From contig JAUPSS010000009.1 of the NCBI GenBank assembly GCA_040285825.1, forward strand, positions 372,001 to 436,000: a stretch of 64,000 nucleotides of DNA. Direction: 5' to 3'. Source of the stretch: Eukaryota sp. TZLM1-RC. Taxonomy: Eukaryota > Metamonada: BaSk clade. The notes under the pieces were generated by a model. It was not told where the DNA came from and did not search any database. It was given only the letters and a program-made list of their open reading frames with translations. Shown here one piece after another: positions 40,150-50,289 of the stretch. The translations under genes and the position numbers were made by a program. Within the stretch, counting starts at the first letter, position 1. Every line of letters starts with the position of its first letter.

Positions 40150-42921
40150 TCATAACTTCAACAGTGCTTCCTGATGACCCATTTCAGCAGCTTTTTGGTA
40201 ATGAAATGCTGCTCTGAAATAGTCTTGCTCAACACCCCTACCACTTTCACAGAAATTTCCTAGATTGTATATTGCATTCGGATGACCGATATAAGCAGCT
40301 TTTTTAAACCAGTGAAATGCTTGTCTATGATCTTGGTCAACACCTTCTCCATCTCTATAACAAGCCCCTAAAAAGTACATTCCTGATGAAGAACCAGCTT
40401 CAGCTGCCTTTCTGTACCAACGAAAAGCTTCTTGATAGTTTTCATCAACACCAAAACCCCTTTGATAACAAGAACCTAGCAGCGACATGGCAACAACATG
40501 ACCACCAGCAGCAGCTTTTGTGAACCACAGAACGGCTTCAGGGTATCGATTCTCTGAATAATGAGCAAAACCCTTGTCAAACATGATTTTAGTCATGGCA
40601 CCAGCAAATGTGGTCTCAAGTTCCCCATTTTCTGTTAAGAATTGAGTGGAATTTATAAATCTATGAGCTGGATACTGAATCCACCATGGAAAACAAGATA
40701 GCTCACTCAAATAATCATTTTTGACTAGTTCAACAGATTTAATAAAACCTTGATTAGCAAGTTTTGTTGGATATAAAGGAGAATATACCAGCATGGATTC
40801 TGCAGGCGTAATCAATTGAATGAACTTCAGCGAAGGAAAGTTTTGTTCAGTAATATTGGTAGGAACCATACCATGAAGTTTCAATTCCTTCAAATTTGGT
40901 AATTTAATTTGAATATCATCATCAAATGGCCATAATTCTAATCTAACAATAGAGTCAGGTAGAGGTACTTGTCCAACTGATATTCTTTCAGGAAGATCAA
41001 GAGATAACAAAAGCAATTCTTTCAATGATGTAAGATAGCTCAAATCGGCAAATACAATGTCATCATGTCTGATCACTAACTTCACTAATGAAGTAGGTAA
41101 TCGGTTTATTATCATTGGAAAAGTAAGCTCTAGAGCCAGTAAATGTAATAAATGCGCCAGATTTAAGTTACTCTTGTGAGGAACAAATCCGCCAAGCAGA
41201 ACAACCTCAACGTTAGGGAAAAGCGACAATAATTGTGGATCATAATCAGCATCATCATAGAAAACATCAAGTTTTTTAATTCTGGTATTAATTACTTTGG
41301 GACCATTATAGGAAGTGGATAATCTCAATTGTAAATCACGAATAGATTGGTTTAAAAATAAATCTTGAGGAGCTTTCAAAAGCACCAAATCTCGAATAGA
41401 ATAATCATTGAGCACTGTTTCACCTAGATTAACCAATCTTTTGCTAATTAAGCATTTGCTGTAAAATCTTGCTTTGACATATGGATGATTTCCAAATAGT
41501 TCTTTCAAATAATTTAAATATTCCCAATAAACAAGCTTAATTAGACCACTAAACATTCTATCCAAAGGTTGTTTTGAATATTGAAAACTGCCAAGAATTT
41601 CAGAGCCAAATACTTTGACAGGTTCATGTCGTTCAATCAAATCACCTGTACCTAATTGACCTTGGTCGTTCTTTCCCCAAGCCCAAACAGTGTTTTTGTT
41701 GTAAGCGTAGAGAAAACCAAATCCAACTGAAATACTTTCTGAATTGTTTGGGGTTTCAAAGCAAGATGGAAACCTAATGTTTTGATAAAAGCAACTTGTT
41801 TTCCCCAACTCACCCCACACATAAACTCTTCCATTATTACAAACAGCACCTTGAAATCCTAAACAACCACTGATAGAAACAATATCAAACCCGTGATACT
41901 TGATGGGTTGCCGGTTAAAGCAAAGATCATGATCGATCTGCCAACCATGACCATTAGTATCAACCAAAAAAAGACAGAGCTGATCACAATGATGGTCAAG
42001 AAAAAATGAAGACTTTGATGGAGCTTTTGGAATAAAGTACTTAGATACTGGAACTTGAGTTATACAACCTTCACTACCATAGAAAACACGAAGCTTACTA
42101 TCAATTGCAACAAACGAATCACCATCAGTGCAAAGAGATTCTATATCATTAAGTTCTTGAAGGAATTCATACGAATGCCCATACCCCCAAATAATGATAT
42201 GACCTTCCATGGTAAGAGCAAAAGAACTTTTATGACCACAATAGATTTCCTTAATATGATAAGGAACTTTGATCAGGGTAATTGGTAGTAAACAACTACT
42301 TGACATTTCAAGTTGATTGAACACGTTGCTACCCCAACCAAATAGTTTCCCATCAAAGGAAAGGGCAAGGGAGTGACAATATCCAGCTGAAATAGAAATA
42401 ATGTTACTGATTGGCAATTTGACTGGTAATTTGACCATTTGAGGTCCATTGAAAAGAACTTCCCCATAATAATTATAACCCCAACCATAAACCTCACCAC
42501 AATATGTGAGTAGAAGGGTGTGATTAGGAAACTTCGAAACTGAAATGGTTTTGACTCCTACCTTTGGACCCGATCGATCGGCAAAAGGTGTGGGAAAAGT
42601 GCTAGTGGAACAATTAGTTGCACGGGATTGGCTGCTGAGACACTGTCCGGGCAACTTGGTAGAAGATTTAAATTGAACAATAGGAGAAGGGGCCGCTGAG
42701 TGAAGTGGTAGGGAATAAGGAGAAGAAGATCGCGATGAAACATCTAATCCAGGAGAGAGGCCGATTGTTTTTGAAAAAGATGAGGATACATCATGGCGTA
42801 GAAATTGTGGAGATATTTCAGGTGAAGGGGTGGAGTCTGCATAGTAAAAATCAGGAGAAGGGCTGGAGTCTGCATAGTAGAAATCAGGAGAAGGTGTGGA
42901 TGTGGATGACGGAACTTCCAC
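40150..42921 (-). CDS. RCC1-LRR-Sel1 repeat protein, start unresolved
   Basis: 923 codons on the minus strand, but the frame begins at GTG 42921 behind a TAG and its first ATG lies about 160 codons in, inside the RCC1 domain, so the true start needs an upstream exon or a frame change. Order: a Ser/Pro-rich disordered N-terminus with a duplicated SPSPDFYYADS unit; an RCC1-like propeller (GEVYGWGYNYYGEV, GKLFGWGSNVFNQL, TVWAWGKNDQGQLGTGD) to about residue 450; a middle region with leucine-rich strands (LPDSIVRLELWP, LPNLKELKLHG); and four C-terminal Sel1 repeats (EAFRWYRKAAEAGSSSGMYF and relatives) from about 780. Such repeat-rich proteins act as interaction scaffolds; the target is unknown. 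Confidence 0.75.
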   Translation of the reverse strand: MEVPSSTSTPSPDFYYADSSPSPDFYYADSTPSPEISPQFLRHDVSSSFSKTIGLSPGLDVSSRSSSPYSLPLHSAAPSPIVQFKSSTKLPGQCLSSQSRATNCSTSTFPTPFADRSGPKVGVKTISVSKFPNHTLLLTYCGEVYGWGYNYYGEVLFNGPQMVKLPVKLPISNIISISAGYCHSLALSFDGKLFGWGSNVFNQLEMSSSCLLPITLIKVPYHIKEIYCGHKSSFALTMEGHIIIWGYGHSYEFLQELNDIESLCTDGDSFVAIDSKLRVFYGSEGCITQVPVSKYFIPKAPSKSSFFLDHHCDQLCLFLVDTNGHGWQIDHDLCFNRQPIKYHGFDIVSISGCLGFQGAVCNNGRVYVWGELGKTSCFYQNIRFPSCFETPNNSESISVGFGFLYAYNKNTVWAWGKNDQGQLGTGDLIERHEPVKVFGSEILGSFQYSKQPLDRMFSGLIKLVYWEYLNYLKELFGNHPYVKARFYSKCLISKRLVNLGETVLNDYSIRDLVLLKAPQDLFLNQSIRDLQLRLSTSYNGPKVINTRIKKLDVFYDDADYDPQLLSLFPNVEVVLLGGFVPHKSNLNLAHLLHLLALELTFPMIINRLPTSLVKLVIRHDDIVFADLSYLTSLKELLLLSLDLPERISVGQVPLPDSIVRLELWPFDDDIQIKLPNLKELKLHGMVPTNITEQNFPSLKFIQLITPAESMLVYSPLYPTKLANQGFIKSVELVKNDYLSELSCFPWWIQYPAHRFINSTQFLTENGELETTFAGAMTKIMFDKGFAHYSENRYPEAVLWFTKAAAGGHVVAMSLLGSCYQRGFGVDENYQEAFRWYRKAAEAGSSSGMYFLGACYRDGEGVDQDHRQAFHWFKKAAYIGHPNAIYNLGNFCESGRGVEQDYFRAAFHYQKAAEMGHQEALLKL

Positions 42922-43019
42922 AAAGGAGAGGCAAATCTATCGCCAGACTGACGACGTCCTTGACCACAATGCCTGAACATATTGAAGGTTCGATAAATTG
43001 ATTTTTATGTTGCAAAAAT

Positions 43020-43470
43020 TTCCAATAGAGTAAATTCAACTTTTGAAATTTTGATGAAATTCGAAATCAACTTTCATCTCTTTTAGAAAATTTTGAACAG
43101 GAACTTGCTATTCTTTCAGATTTAAATAAAAAAGATTGAAAAGGTACAATGAACCCTTATCTCAGCTAAAACATGTTGAGCATGTAAAGTATGAGCTGGT
43201 TCCATTTGCTATTTCTCTTTTTGGGAAAATTGCAATATCTGGCATTAAATTTCTCCAAGGTTTCAGAAGTTTAATAAAAGAAAGAGCGGGAAAAGAATTG
43301 AACTTCATTTTCTGGCACGACAGAATTTTTTTTCAGTATTCTTAAAGCAATTCCCGAAATGATAACCATATCACTACTATTATTAGGAATAGAATATGAG
43401 AATCGCGCATTGAAGAGGTTTGATGATTTTGATGCATGTGTTGAGGATATTGATTTCTAGTTTTTTGTTC
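43020..43470 (+). mobile_element. Internally deleted non-LTR retrotransposon copy
   Basis: A thumb scrap (DEIRNQLSSLLENFEQELA read at about 43050-43110) is joined at about 43136 directly to the C-terminal tail (VKYELVPFAISLFGKIAIS, KFLQGFRSLIKERAGKELNF). Zinc knuckle and endonuclease are missing. Frameshifted near 43335. Confidence 0.8.
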
Positions 43471-43499
43471 ATTTGTTTTGTTTGCGTTTCAAAATAAAA

Positions 43500-44385
43500 A
43501 AATATTTGAAAAAAGGTAATTCAACTGAAAATTATCTTTATAAAAATATATGCAGCTCGGCTGTTTTAAATCAAGATCTTCACTCATTGTTGTTGAAAGG
43601 GTGTTTGTGAAAACAAGTCATCGGATTCTTCACTTTTTGTAACCATTGTACCACGATGATTTGGACTGTGTGCTACCAATGTGGCATTTGTCACAAAAAT
43701 GAGGTTATATTTGAATATTCCCATTAATCAATTATTATCAAACAAAATGTATTTGTTCGAATTCACCTCAGCTCACTTTGCGACATGCTCTGAATTGCTC
43801 TAATTTGATAACTTATCGTTCTTCATTACATGAAGCTGTTAGAGACACAGTTTTCAATATGGCACAAACTGCAAGAATATCGTGTATCAAAGAGCCTCTG
43901 CTGAAAGAAACATTGTCATTGAATAATTTTGGTTCTGATGTCAGAGGTGATGTATACTGTGATTGGATTGAGAAGTCTGAATCTGTTGTTGACTTTGTCT
44001 CCTGTAAAGTTGCAAATTACATTTTGGTTCAAACAAGAAAACTTAATCCTGTGAGTGGTCTTGAATTGAAAGCTAAAGAAAGATATAGAAAATATGACAA
44101 AGCTATCGAAGAAACCTAATGCTGATAGAAATAGACCACTTGTTTGTACTGCTTTTCTATTTTCGATAAACGGAAGACAATCAGTAGAAGCAGGAACTTT
44201 TTTGAATGATTTCCAAACAATGGTTCAAGAAAGAACAATGAAAAGATTAGATATTTTTTTATGGCGCTCTCAAATTCAATTTGCCATTATTAATAGATTA
44301 CCTCGGTTTTTTAATTGAATTAGAGAAGCTTTAGCTAGACAACAAGCAGATCAAGATTTTGTAGAGGAAATCTTGGTTGAATGAT
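43500..44385 (+). mobile_element. Non-LTR retrotransposon relic: zinc knuckle, RLE, tail
   Basis: Plus strand: LRHALNCSNLITYRSSLHE with AVRDTVFNMA (43775-43860), endonuclease signature (DVRGDVYCDWI then VVDFVSCKV, 43945-44010), then after one frameshift (about 44115) the tail LWRSQIQFAIINRLPRFF to a stop, ending near 44385. It is a close relative of 10799-11497 and 52260-52900. Confidence 0.88.
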
Positions 44386-44459
44386 TTTCGTTCCATTATT
44401 TATGAGTTTATTTTGTTAAGTGTGCAAGTTCAATCATCTTTCCAAAACACTAATTCATT

Positions 44460-44829
44460 TCATTTCAAAACTGCAGTTAGCGAATGCCAGCTCCTCATAT
44501 TGTTAGAGAACGTTTGGAGAAAGGTCAGCAAAAACAAACTTTTCGGTGAATGAAACTACTCAAAACTGCGGCAAAGCTTAAGAAATCGTTACCAAGTGCT
44601 CCAATCCGGTCATAAAAGAGCCTCAACAAGACAATCCACCAGCTATTTCTGAACATGAACAATCACCAGTTGAATCACAACCTCCCAAGGAAATCAAAAA
44701 GAAACGCAAAGTCAAGATTGATAAGAAGGGACGTCCAACACTATCTTCCCAGATTATTCTCATTTTAGATAAACTGGATAAGTAGTATGCTTCGTCGTTG
44801 AATTCATGAAAAGAAATGTGGTTTGATAA
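44460..44829 (+). pseudogene. Unidentified coding remnant beside the LTR element
   Basis: Plus-strand frames MPAPHIVRERLEKGQQKQ (from 44483) and, after a frame change and a stop, VESQPPKEIKKKRKVKID to a stop at 44785. Lysine-rich and broken; family unknown. The LTR element is inserted 44 bp downstream. Confidence 0.35.
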
Positions 44830-44969
44830 TGTTGTTGTTGAACTCAAATTGAATTAGTAGGTTTCTTTGTATTTCGACTGATGACGTGATACTCATTTAT
44901 GAATCAGTTTTATTAATAAACAACAGATTTCTCTCTCTCCTTCGTGTGTTCATCTGCCTAACGGCATCA
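44830..44969 (+). repeat. 5' LTR (140 bp)
   Basis: Begins TGTTGTTGTTG and ends GGCATCA. Identical by eye to 45793-45932 except for one base (A/C near position 12). Followed by ATAATTATTGGCC, the presumed primer-binding region. Confidence 0.95.
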
Positions 44970-44995
44970 ATAATTATTGGCCCTTCTTATTCCAG

Positions 44996-45751
44996 ATGAC
45001 TGTTCCTTCTGTCAACCTCCCGTCTCTTTCTTCCATGAAAGTTGAAAGTGTTCTCTTGTTCCTACAAGAGTGGAAGATCTATTCTTCTGTGACTTCTAAG
45101 AAAGAGCTTGTTCCAGCAAGACTCTTGGTCGATTCTTTTCTGTTAGAGTCCCTATCTCTCCAGAAATCCGACGTCTCTTCCAGTGACGATGTTCTTCTTA
45201 GATATCTTCAATCTGTCGTATCGTTCGCCATGTACGAAGATTTTAGTCTGGCTATGTTAGAACTGAAGCTTGATGTCCGTATTGGTGACGTCCGAGAACG
45301 TATGTCCTGTTACCTGCGACGTTTCCTCCAGGTAAAGAGTAGGGCTTCCGGACTGAAGTTACCAGACACAGCTTTTCTGAATCGATTTGCCAGAGGAATT
45401 CTTCCCGTAGGTCTTCAACGTTCTCTACTAGCGAGAATTCGAGATGATGTATTCCCAGATCTTCACTCTCTTGTCGAAACCACTACTGATGAGCTGTTGG
45501 ACTGCTCTAGGGTTGCTTCATGGACCCGTGGTTTCAAAACCTCAGTGAATGATGTGGAACGTACGGCTGGCACTAAAACGAGGTCCTCTTGGCGCTCTCA
45601 GGATTTAAAAAATCAATCGTGCTTCAAGTGCCACAAGCCTGGACACATCTCCCGCGATTGTCCATCTAAAATCAAACATGAGGTAAATTATTTGTGTCAC
45701 ACAAACGATGCACCAAAGAGTTTAACAAACCCCATATCTTTCCTCTATTGA
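44996..45751 (+). CDS. Gag protein with CCHC zinc knuckle
   Basis: 251 residues from ATG 44996, uninterrupted. A helical capsid-like region (RYLQSVVSFAMYEDFSLAML, RERMSCYLRRFLQVK) is followed by a basic stretch and a perfect CCHC knuckle, CFKCHKPGHISRDC (C-x2-C-x4-H-x4-C), for binding element RNA. It would package the RNA of this element and perhaps that of a partner. It is not similar by eye to the gag at 31.7-32.6 kb. Confidence 0.9.
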   Translation: MTVPSVNLPSLSSMKVESVLLFLQEWKIYSSVTSKKELVPARLLVDSFLLESLSLQKSDVSSSDDVLLRYLQSVVSFAMYEDFSLAMLELKLDVRIGDVRERMSCYLRRFLQVKSRASGLKLPDTAFLNRFARGILPVGLQRSLLARIRDDVFPDLHSLVETTTDELLDCSRVASWTRGFKTSVNDVERTAGTKTRSSWRSQDLKNQSCFKCHKPGHISRDCPSKIKHEVNYLCHTNDAPKSLTNPISFLY

Positions 45752-45792
45752 GCCAGTACTGTATTTGTCCTCAGAAAAGTGGGAAAAAGTAG

Positions 45793-45932
45793 TGTTGTTG
45801 TTGCACTCAAATTGAATTAGTAGGTTTCTTTGTATTTCGACTGATGACGTGATACTCATTTATGAATCAGTTTTATTAATAAACAACAGATTTCTCTCTC
45901 TCCTTCGTGTGTTCATCTGCCTAACGGCATCA
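45793..45932 (+). repeat. 3' LTR (140 bp)
   Basis: Direct repeat of 44830-44969 with one difference. Confidence 0.95.
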
Positions 45933-46265
45933 ATAAACACACATTTTTCTTTACAAGCTATGTCAAAAACATTGTTCATACTGTTCAGACAAGAGCATCT
46001 GCTGTCCCAAATCGGTGTCCAAACTGAAATGAATTCATCACTTTAAGTGATTCACTTTATTGGTAAATTTCTTCAAGTAAAGTAAAGTGGATATTGTCCA
46101 GTGATATTTGAATTCTGTGTTTTTTACCTCAGAATGTTCAAAAAATTCCCAACAGATCAATTTCAAATTTACGTTTTTGACTGAGAACACTTCAGCACCA
46201 TCTGGTGATATTATATGAAAGCTTGGATTAGAAGTAAGACTCGCCTTCACCAAAACTGAAAATCT

Positions 46266-46487
46266 CGCTTTCGGAAATTAACAAATCCCAGATTCCATAG
46301 AAGAGAGAAGACTCCTGTTATAACGTGTCATAATTTATTAGCTTGTAATAGTGAGAGTTGCAAACTCAGTAACAAAGGCTCAACAAAGCTGTTCAGCAGA
46401 AATAAGTTGGCTTGTCTGAACATGTTTGCAATTGCTGAAGCCAGAATGAGTGGTAATGAAAGGCCTCAATATCTGTGTAGTAGTTAG
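46266..46487 (+). pseudogene. Fanzor/TnpB-like C-terminal relic (copy 1)
   Basis: 73 open codons ending at TAG 46485-46487. They read, in pieces, KLTNPRFHRREKTPVITC, HNLLACNSESC, LFSRNKLACLNMFAIAEA and GNERPQYLC. In Fanzor proteins the zinc ribbon and last RuvC motif read roughly NPRP-QRKRP-V-CHGLL-C...C...LWNRD-AA-LNF...ERP. The match covers about 60 residues in order. The catalytic RuvC-III Asp of NRD is Asn here (SRNK). Nothing recognisable lies upstream, so this is a remnant; its 3' flank ends about 5 bp before the start codon of the next gene. Confidence 0.6.
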
Positions 46488-46549
46488 CTTTTGTAATTAT
46501 TCCACACAAAAATAGATCGTTTACTTATAGGAATTTCCCACATGTTGAC

Positions 46550-49500
46550 ATGTTGACTGTGTCGGAATATGCTACTCTTGCGTCTTCATCCAGGGAGTTC
46601 TTTCCTAAAAAAGTCTATTTATCTGCTCATATAGATACACCCTCCAATCTATCAAAGAAGTCTAGCCACTGTGATCCTCAGAGCCGTCTCATCTTTTTTG
46701 AAAGAATCTCTCTTACTCCTTCTTCATGGATAGATAAACTCACCCAGCCACGTGTTGTGGGATGCCTACCCAATGCTGTTCTCATCACCCGTTCCTTTCA
46801 AGCACATGACCACCACCCTATCCACACAGTGATTCAGTTAGTGCAAGTAGTACCTGACAAACCTCCATTGGTTTCCAAGACTTTACTAGTTCATGAAGGC
46901 TTTTCTAACGTTGTATCAGCTTCCTTATCTCCTCAAATGGACCTTCTTGCTTTTACTGTCAGCTTTCCTCTTTCTGATGGTTCTATCGGTTATGACGCTT
47001 TTCTTGTCGAAACCACTCTTCTCCCCTCCTCAACCATACTTCCCTTCAGGTCCACCTCCACTTCTTTTCCTTTTATTTGTGCAATTTTCCTTCCCACTAC
47101 ATCTTCCTCAGGACCGATGATCAAGTCAAGGTTCGTCCTGGCTGGGGTCAAGATGTCACGTTTTGTGACTGCAACCTGTATTACCACTATCAAGACTGAG
47201 AACAAGTACCGTCAGCTTGTGGACCTCCCAAAGATGACTTCAAATTTTATTTCGTCGTTTGGTAGTAGTAACACCCAAAATAGTCTAACAACTACGTGGT
47301 TTTCTCTACTTTCCACGGTAAATGACTCTCCTTCTATTGATTTGGGTTTGATTGTTTCTGATGAGGGTCAGAAGGAAACCATGACGTTTATGATGATTCG
47401 ATTGGATCAAAGTGAGCCCAAACTATTGTTTACCCAAAATATTTGTAATTTTCACCAATATTTCAACCCTGATCCTCCAGTGATCCCTATTCACAATTCA
47501 CCGCTCTACACATCACCATCTTCCAGCACAATACAATTACTCCGATTAGACCCTTATCAGTCCCCCGTTAGCACCACTTTTGCTGTAACCAGTGTGATTC
47601 CTAGCTCCTTTGGTTCAGTTCATAGGATATACGATTGTACTTTGTTAATACCCTCTACAAACAGTCAGATTTCTTATGAAGTCAAGACGAATAATGACCT
47701 ATTAGAACTTCCCTATTTTTCTCAATTACCAAACAATTTAATCGCCTTGGTTAATCCAAGTGTTTGTTTCCAAATCATAGACCCAGCTTCCTGTGTATCT
47801 CTTGCTGACGTGAGTTGCCTTTCTGGGGGTGGAGAAGTAAGTCTTTACAGAAGCAGAGTGGTTGATGGCCTCAAGGTCAAGTATTGTGAGGCGAAGAATG
47901 GTGGGTTTGTTTTATTGCAAGGATTTTTTGATTATTCGATGTGTTTTTTGTTGAAAGATTCGGTTATTTATTCAGTCAAGTTTGGTCTTGACTCGGTCGT
48001 GCAAAGTCTTGAGGATTTTGACCCTGCTGACGTGCCCAAGTTGGTTCATCTTTCTCTATTTCATTCCAACAATGAGAATCGTTTTTCCAAATTAATTGAC
48101 AGAATTTGTGAAGCATTTCCTCATTATTTGACTATTGCTACTTTAAACGAAATTCTTTTTGGATTAGCTTATTCTAATTTTAAAAAATGCATCAATCTGG
48201 AACATTCTCATACCGATAATCAAGCTCATGCTGACGTCAGCAACTTGATCTCTTCGTGTCTGTCGGTGATCCCAATCACTTGTCTGACACGACCTTCATT
48301 AATGAAAGATTCAGTTGAGAAAGGGGTAAAAACTTCTCAATCAATCAATTCTGATCTACATAGTCATGAAAAGTCTTTGACATTCGCTGATTTCGCTCAA
48401 TCAATTCCACTTCTTGAATCGCTTAAATTAGATTTTCTCAAGAATTCAACGGAAAACTCCCAAAACATTGACGACTTGGCTTCAGAAACACTCTCCATGA
48501 AATCACTCAAATCACAAGAATCTTTTAGGACTGCTTTTTCACCTATTTCCAGCCCAGTCCGGTCAAGTCAACGAAGAAGTCTTGATACTTCTGGTTCTAT
48601 CACGTCACCACGGTCACAAACACCAAGAAGTCTCAAGAAGTCTTTTGTGCCGGGAATTGGGTTAAAGAATGTTTCTAATGCTCTTTCAGATTTTCATTTA
48701 CCAAATTCTGTGCCTCTATTCGTAGTGTCAACACCTTTTTCTGAAAATTATTATTTTAAAAAATTCAAAAAAAACCTAAACGACGATAGAAAACCACCCC
48801 GTTCGCCTTATAAGTCTATACTAAACCAACAGTCGAATTCTCTTACCCTAACCAATGTTTTTGAAGGTATTTTCAGTTGGTTGACAAGGGTGAAACAGTC
48901 AAAACATTCGTTTTTTTCCAAAAGAAAGGATTATTCCACTTTTATATCAAGGATGGTTGCATTATATCTTTCAAGGTTGAGTCTTGCAATTGACAAGACT
49001 TATTCAATCATTCTGCAATCAATATCGTCATCAATAGTCAAATTCGACATCCTGGAAAGTTTTTTTTCTATTTTAAAATCTAATTTACTATCAATTCCTC
49101 CTTTAATGACCTCTCAACTGAGTTCCCTTTCTCCAAGAGTTTTACCAAAATCTTTGTTTTTCCAATTTTTAACTTTTGGAATTGTTGTTCCACCTGATGG
49201 GTTATTGGATGAAAATAGGGAAGAGAATTCCAACGAATTCCAGGATGAAACTACTGTTATTTCTTCTCCAGTCACGAGTGGTCTTGAACAGTCGGCGGTA
49301 AGTGTCAATCAATCATTTGTCGATGAGTCATTAACATTTACCGAAAATTTTACCTTTTATGACACGCCACAGTCATTCAGGTCCCCTGTTTCATCAGGAG
49401 ATGGTGTTGGGTTTCAATCATTTACTACCGCATCAGGTCAAAATGTGACGTCATCTGACAGTTCACTTTCCTTTGAGAGTTTTGACGAAATATCTGTTAC

Positions 49501-50146
49501 TCCTTCCCCAATGGTTAACAATTCAAATGACAATAAATGCGAAAATTTGAGTCTTGTTTCGTCATTGAGCTGTTCTCGCCAGATCTTGAGCTCTTTCTCG
49601 TCCCATTCAGTACCAACACCTTCCCAAATTGAAGGAATATCTCCCGTCATTGCGTCTTCTGATCCCCGAACTGATCTAGTTCTCCTGTCGAAGCTCCCGG
49701 TTGTAGGCCAAATTTTCCCTCAAATGTCAAGTTTGGGATCAAAAAAGGATCAATTTTGGTCTAGATTTTTGACCCTGCTGGAAAGATCTGGCCATGATGT
49801 TGAAGTTCAATCTTCTTTGTTAATGTTGAATAGATATTTACTGAGGTTTTCTGATACTTTTAGTCAATCAAAGTCAAACGAACATGGTTCTACTCCTTTT
49901 GTTTATGATCATTGTTTCGAACCTGTCTACTCACTTATTAACTCAGTTTTGGAATCAGATTTTCTAGAAATTTATTCCAAATTAGAGGGTGCTTCTGATT
50001 ACCAAATTCTGCTGCAACGATTCAAGAAGAGGGTCAATAATTTATTGAATCTGGAAGAATCTGAAAGGATTGACAGGGCTAATTTGGTTGAATCATCTTT
50101 AGGTGCTTTTTTTGACTTGGATTCTTTGCTGGAAGAACTAAGTTAA
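46550..50146 (+). CDS. GSAP-like large beta-propeller protein
   Basis: 1198 residues from ATG 46550, no intron. The first ~430 residues look like a WD40-type propeller (VVSASLSPQMDLLAFTVSF; YDAFLVETTLLP; PFICAIFLP; NLIALVNPSVCFQIIDPAS), followed by a helical region (FSKLIDRICEAFPHYLT), a long Ser-rich disordered stretch (about 640-740 and 880-1050) and a helical end. Order and several segments resemble gamma-secretase activating protein (GSAP/PION) of animals: LLAASL, LVEIHPV, VQFLYP and the LPGHFFHLLNVQHPDL segment have counterparts. I rate this as a plausible but unproven relation; otherwise it is a propeller protein of unknown role. Confidence 0.45.
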   Translation: MLTVSEYATLASSSREFFPKKVYLSAHIDTPSNLSKKSSHCDPQSRLIFFERISLTPSSWIDKLTQPRVVGCLPNAVLITRSFQAHDHHPIHTVIQLVQVVPDKPPLVSKTLLVHEGFSNVVSASLSPQMDLLAFTVSFPLSDGSIGYDAFLVETTLLPSSTILPFRSTSTSFPFICAIFLPTTSSSGPMIKSRFVLAGVKMSRFVTATCITTIKTENKYRQLVDLPKMTSNFISSFGSSNTQNSLTTTWFSLLSTVNDSPSIDLGLIVSDEGQKETMTFMMIRLDQSEPKLLFTQNICNFHQYFNPDPPVIPIHNSPLYTSPSSSTIQLLRLDPYQSPVSTTFAVTSVIPSSFGSVHRIYDCTLLIPSTNSQISYEVKTNNDLLELPYFSQLPNNLIALVNPSVCFQIIDPASCVSLADVSCLSGGGEVSLYRSRVVDGLKVKYCEAKNGGFVLLQGFFDYSMCFLLKDSVIYSVKFGLDSVVQSLEDFDPADVPKLVHLSLFHSNNENRFSKLIDRICEAFPHYLTIATLNEILFGLAYSNFKKCINLEHSHTDNQAHADVSNLISSCLSVIPITCLTRPSLMKDSVEKGVKTSQSINSDLHSHEKSLTFADFAQSIPLLESLKLDFLKNSTENSQNIDDLASETLSMKSLKSQESFRTAFSPISSPVRSSQRRSLDTSGSITSPRSQTPRSLKKSFVPGIGLKNVSNALSDFHLPNSVPLFVVSTPFSENYYFKKFKKNLNDDRKPPRSPYKSILNQQSNSLTLTNVFEGIFSWLTRVKQSKHSFFSKRKDYSTFISRMVALYLSRLSLAIDKTYSIILQSISSSIVKFDILESFFSILKSNLLSIPPLMTSQLSSLSPRVLPKSLFFQFLTFGIVVPPDGLLDENREENSNEFQDETTVISSPVTSGLEQSAVSVNQSFVDESLTFTENFTFYDTPQSFRSPVSSGDGVGFQSFTTASGQNVTSSDSSLSFESFDEISVTPSPMVNNSNDNKCENLSLVSSLSCSRQILSSFSSHSVPTPSQIEGISPVIASSDPRTDLVLLSKLPVVGQIFPQMSSLGSKKDQFWSRFLTLLERSGHDVEVQSSLLMLNRYLLRFSDTFSQSKSNEHGSTPFVYDHCFEPVYSLINSVLESDFLEIYSKLEGASDYQILLQRFKKRVNNLLNLEESERIDRANLVESSLGAFFDLDSLLEELS

Positions 50147-50289
50147 TTTATTTGGAGGTGTTATTGCTCTATTGGGTTTTTGTAAATATTTTTAGCTATT
50201 TTCCATAAATTATTGATGTAGACGTTATCTATTTTCTATTCAATTGAACCTAAGTTTTCAATAATTCTTTTTTTAACTGAAATATTTAT

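Larger units (their letters stand above)
44830..45932 (+). mobile_element. Compact gag-only LTR retrotransposon (1103 bp)
   Basis: Two 140-bp LTRs differing at one position bracket a single 251-codon gag frame; no protease, RT or integrase is present. A purine-rich tract (GAAAAGTGGGAAAAAGTAG) lies directly before the 3' LTR. The four bases ATAA flank both sides (44826-44829 and 45933-45936) and are a possible target-site duplication. Near-identical LTRs mean a recent insertion. The element must borrow enzymes from a full-length partner. Confidence 0.93.
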
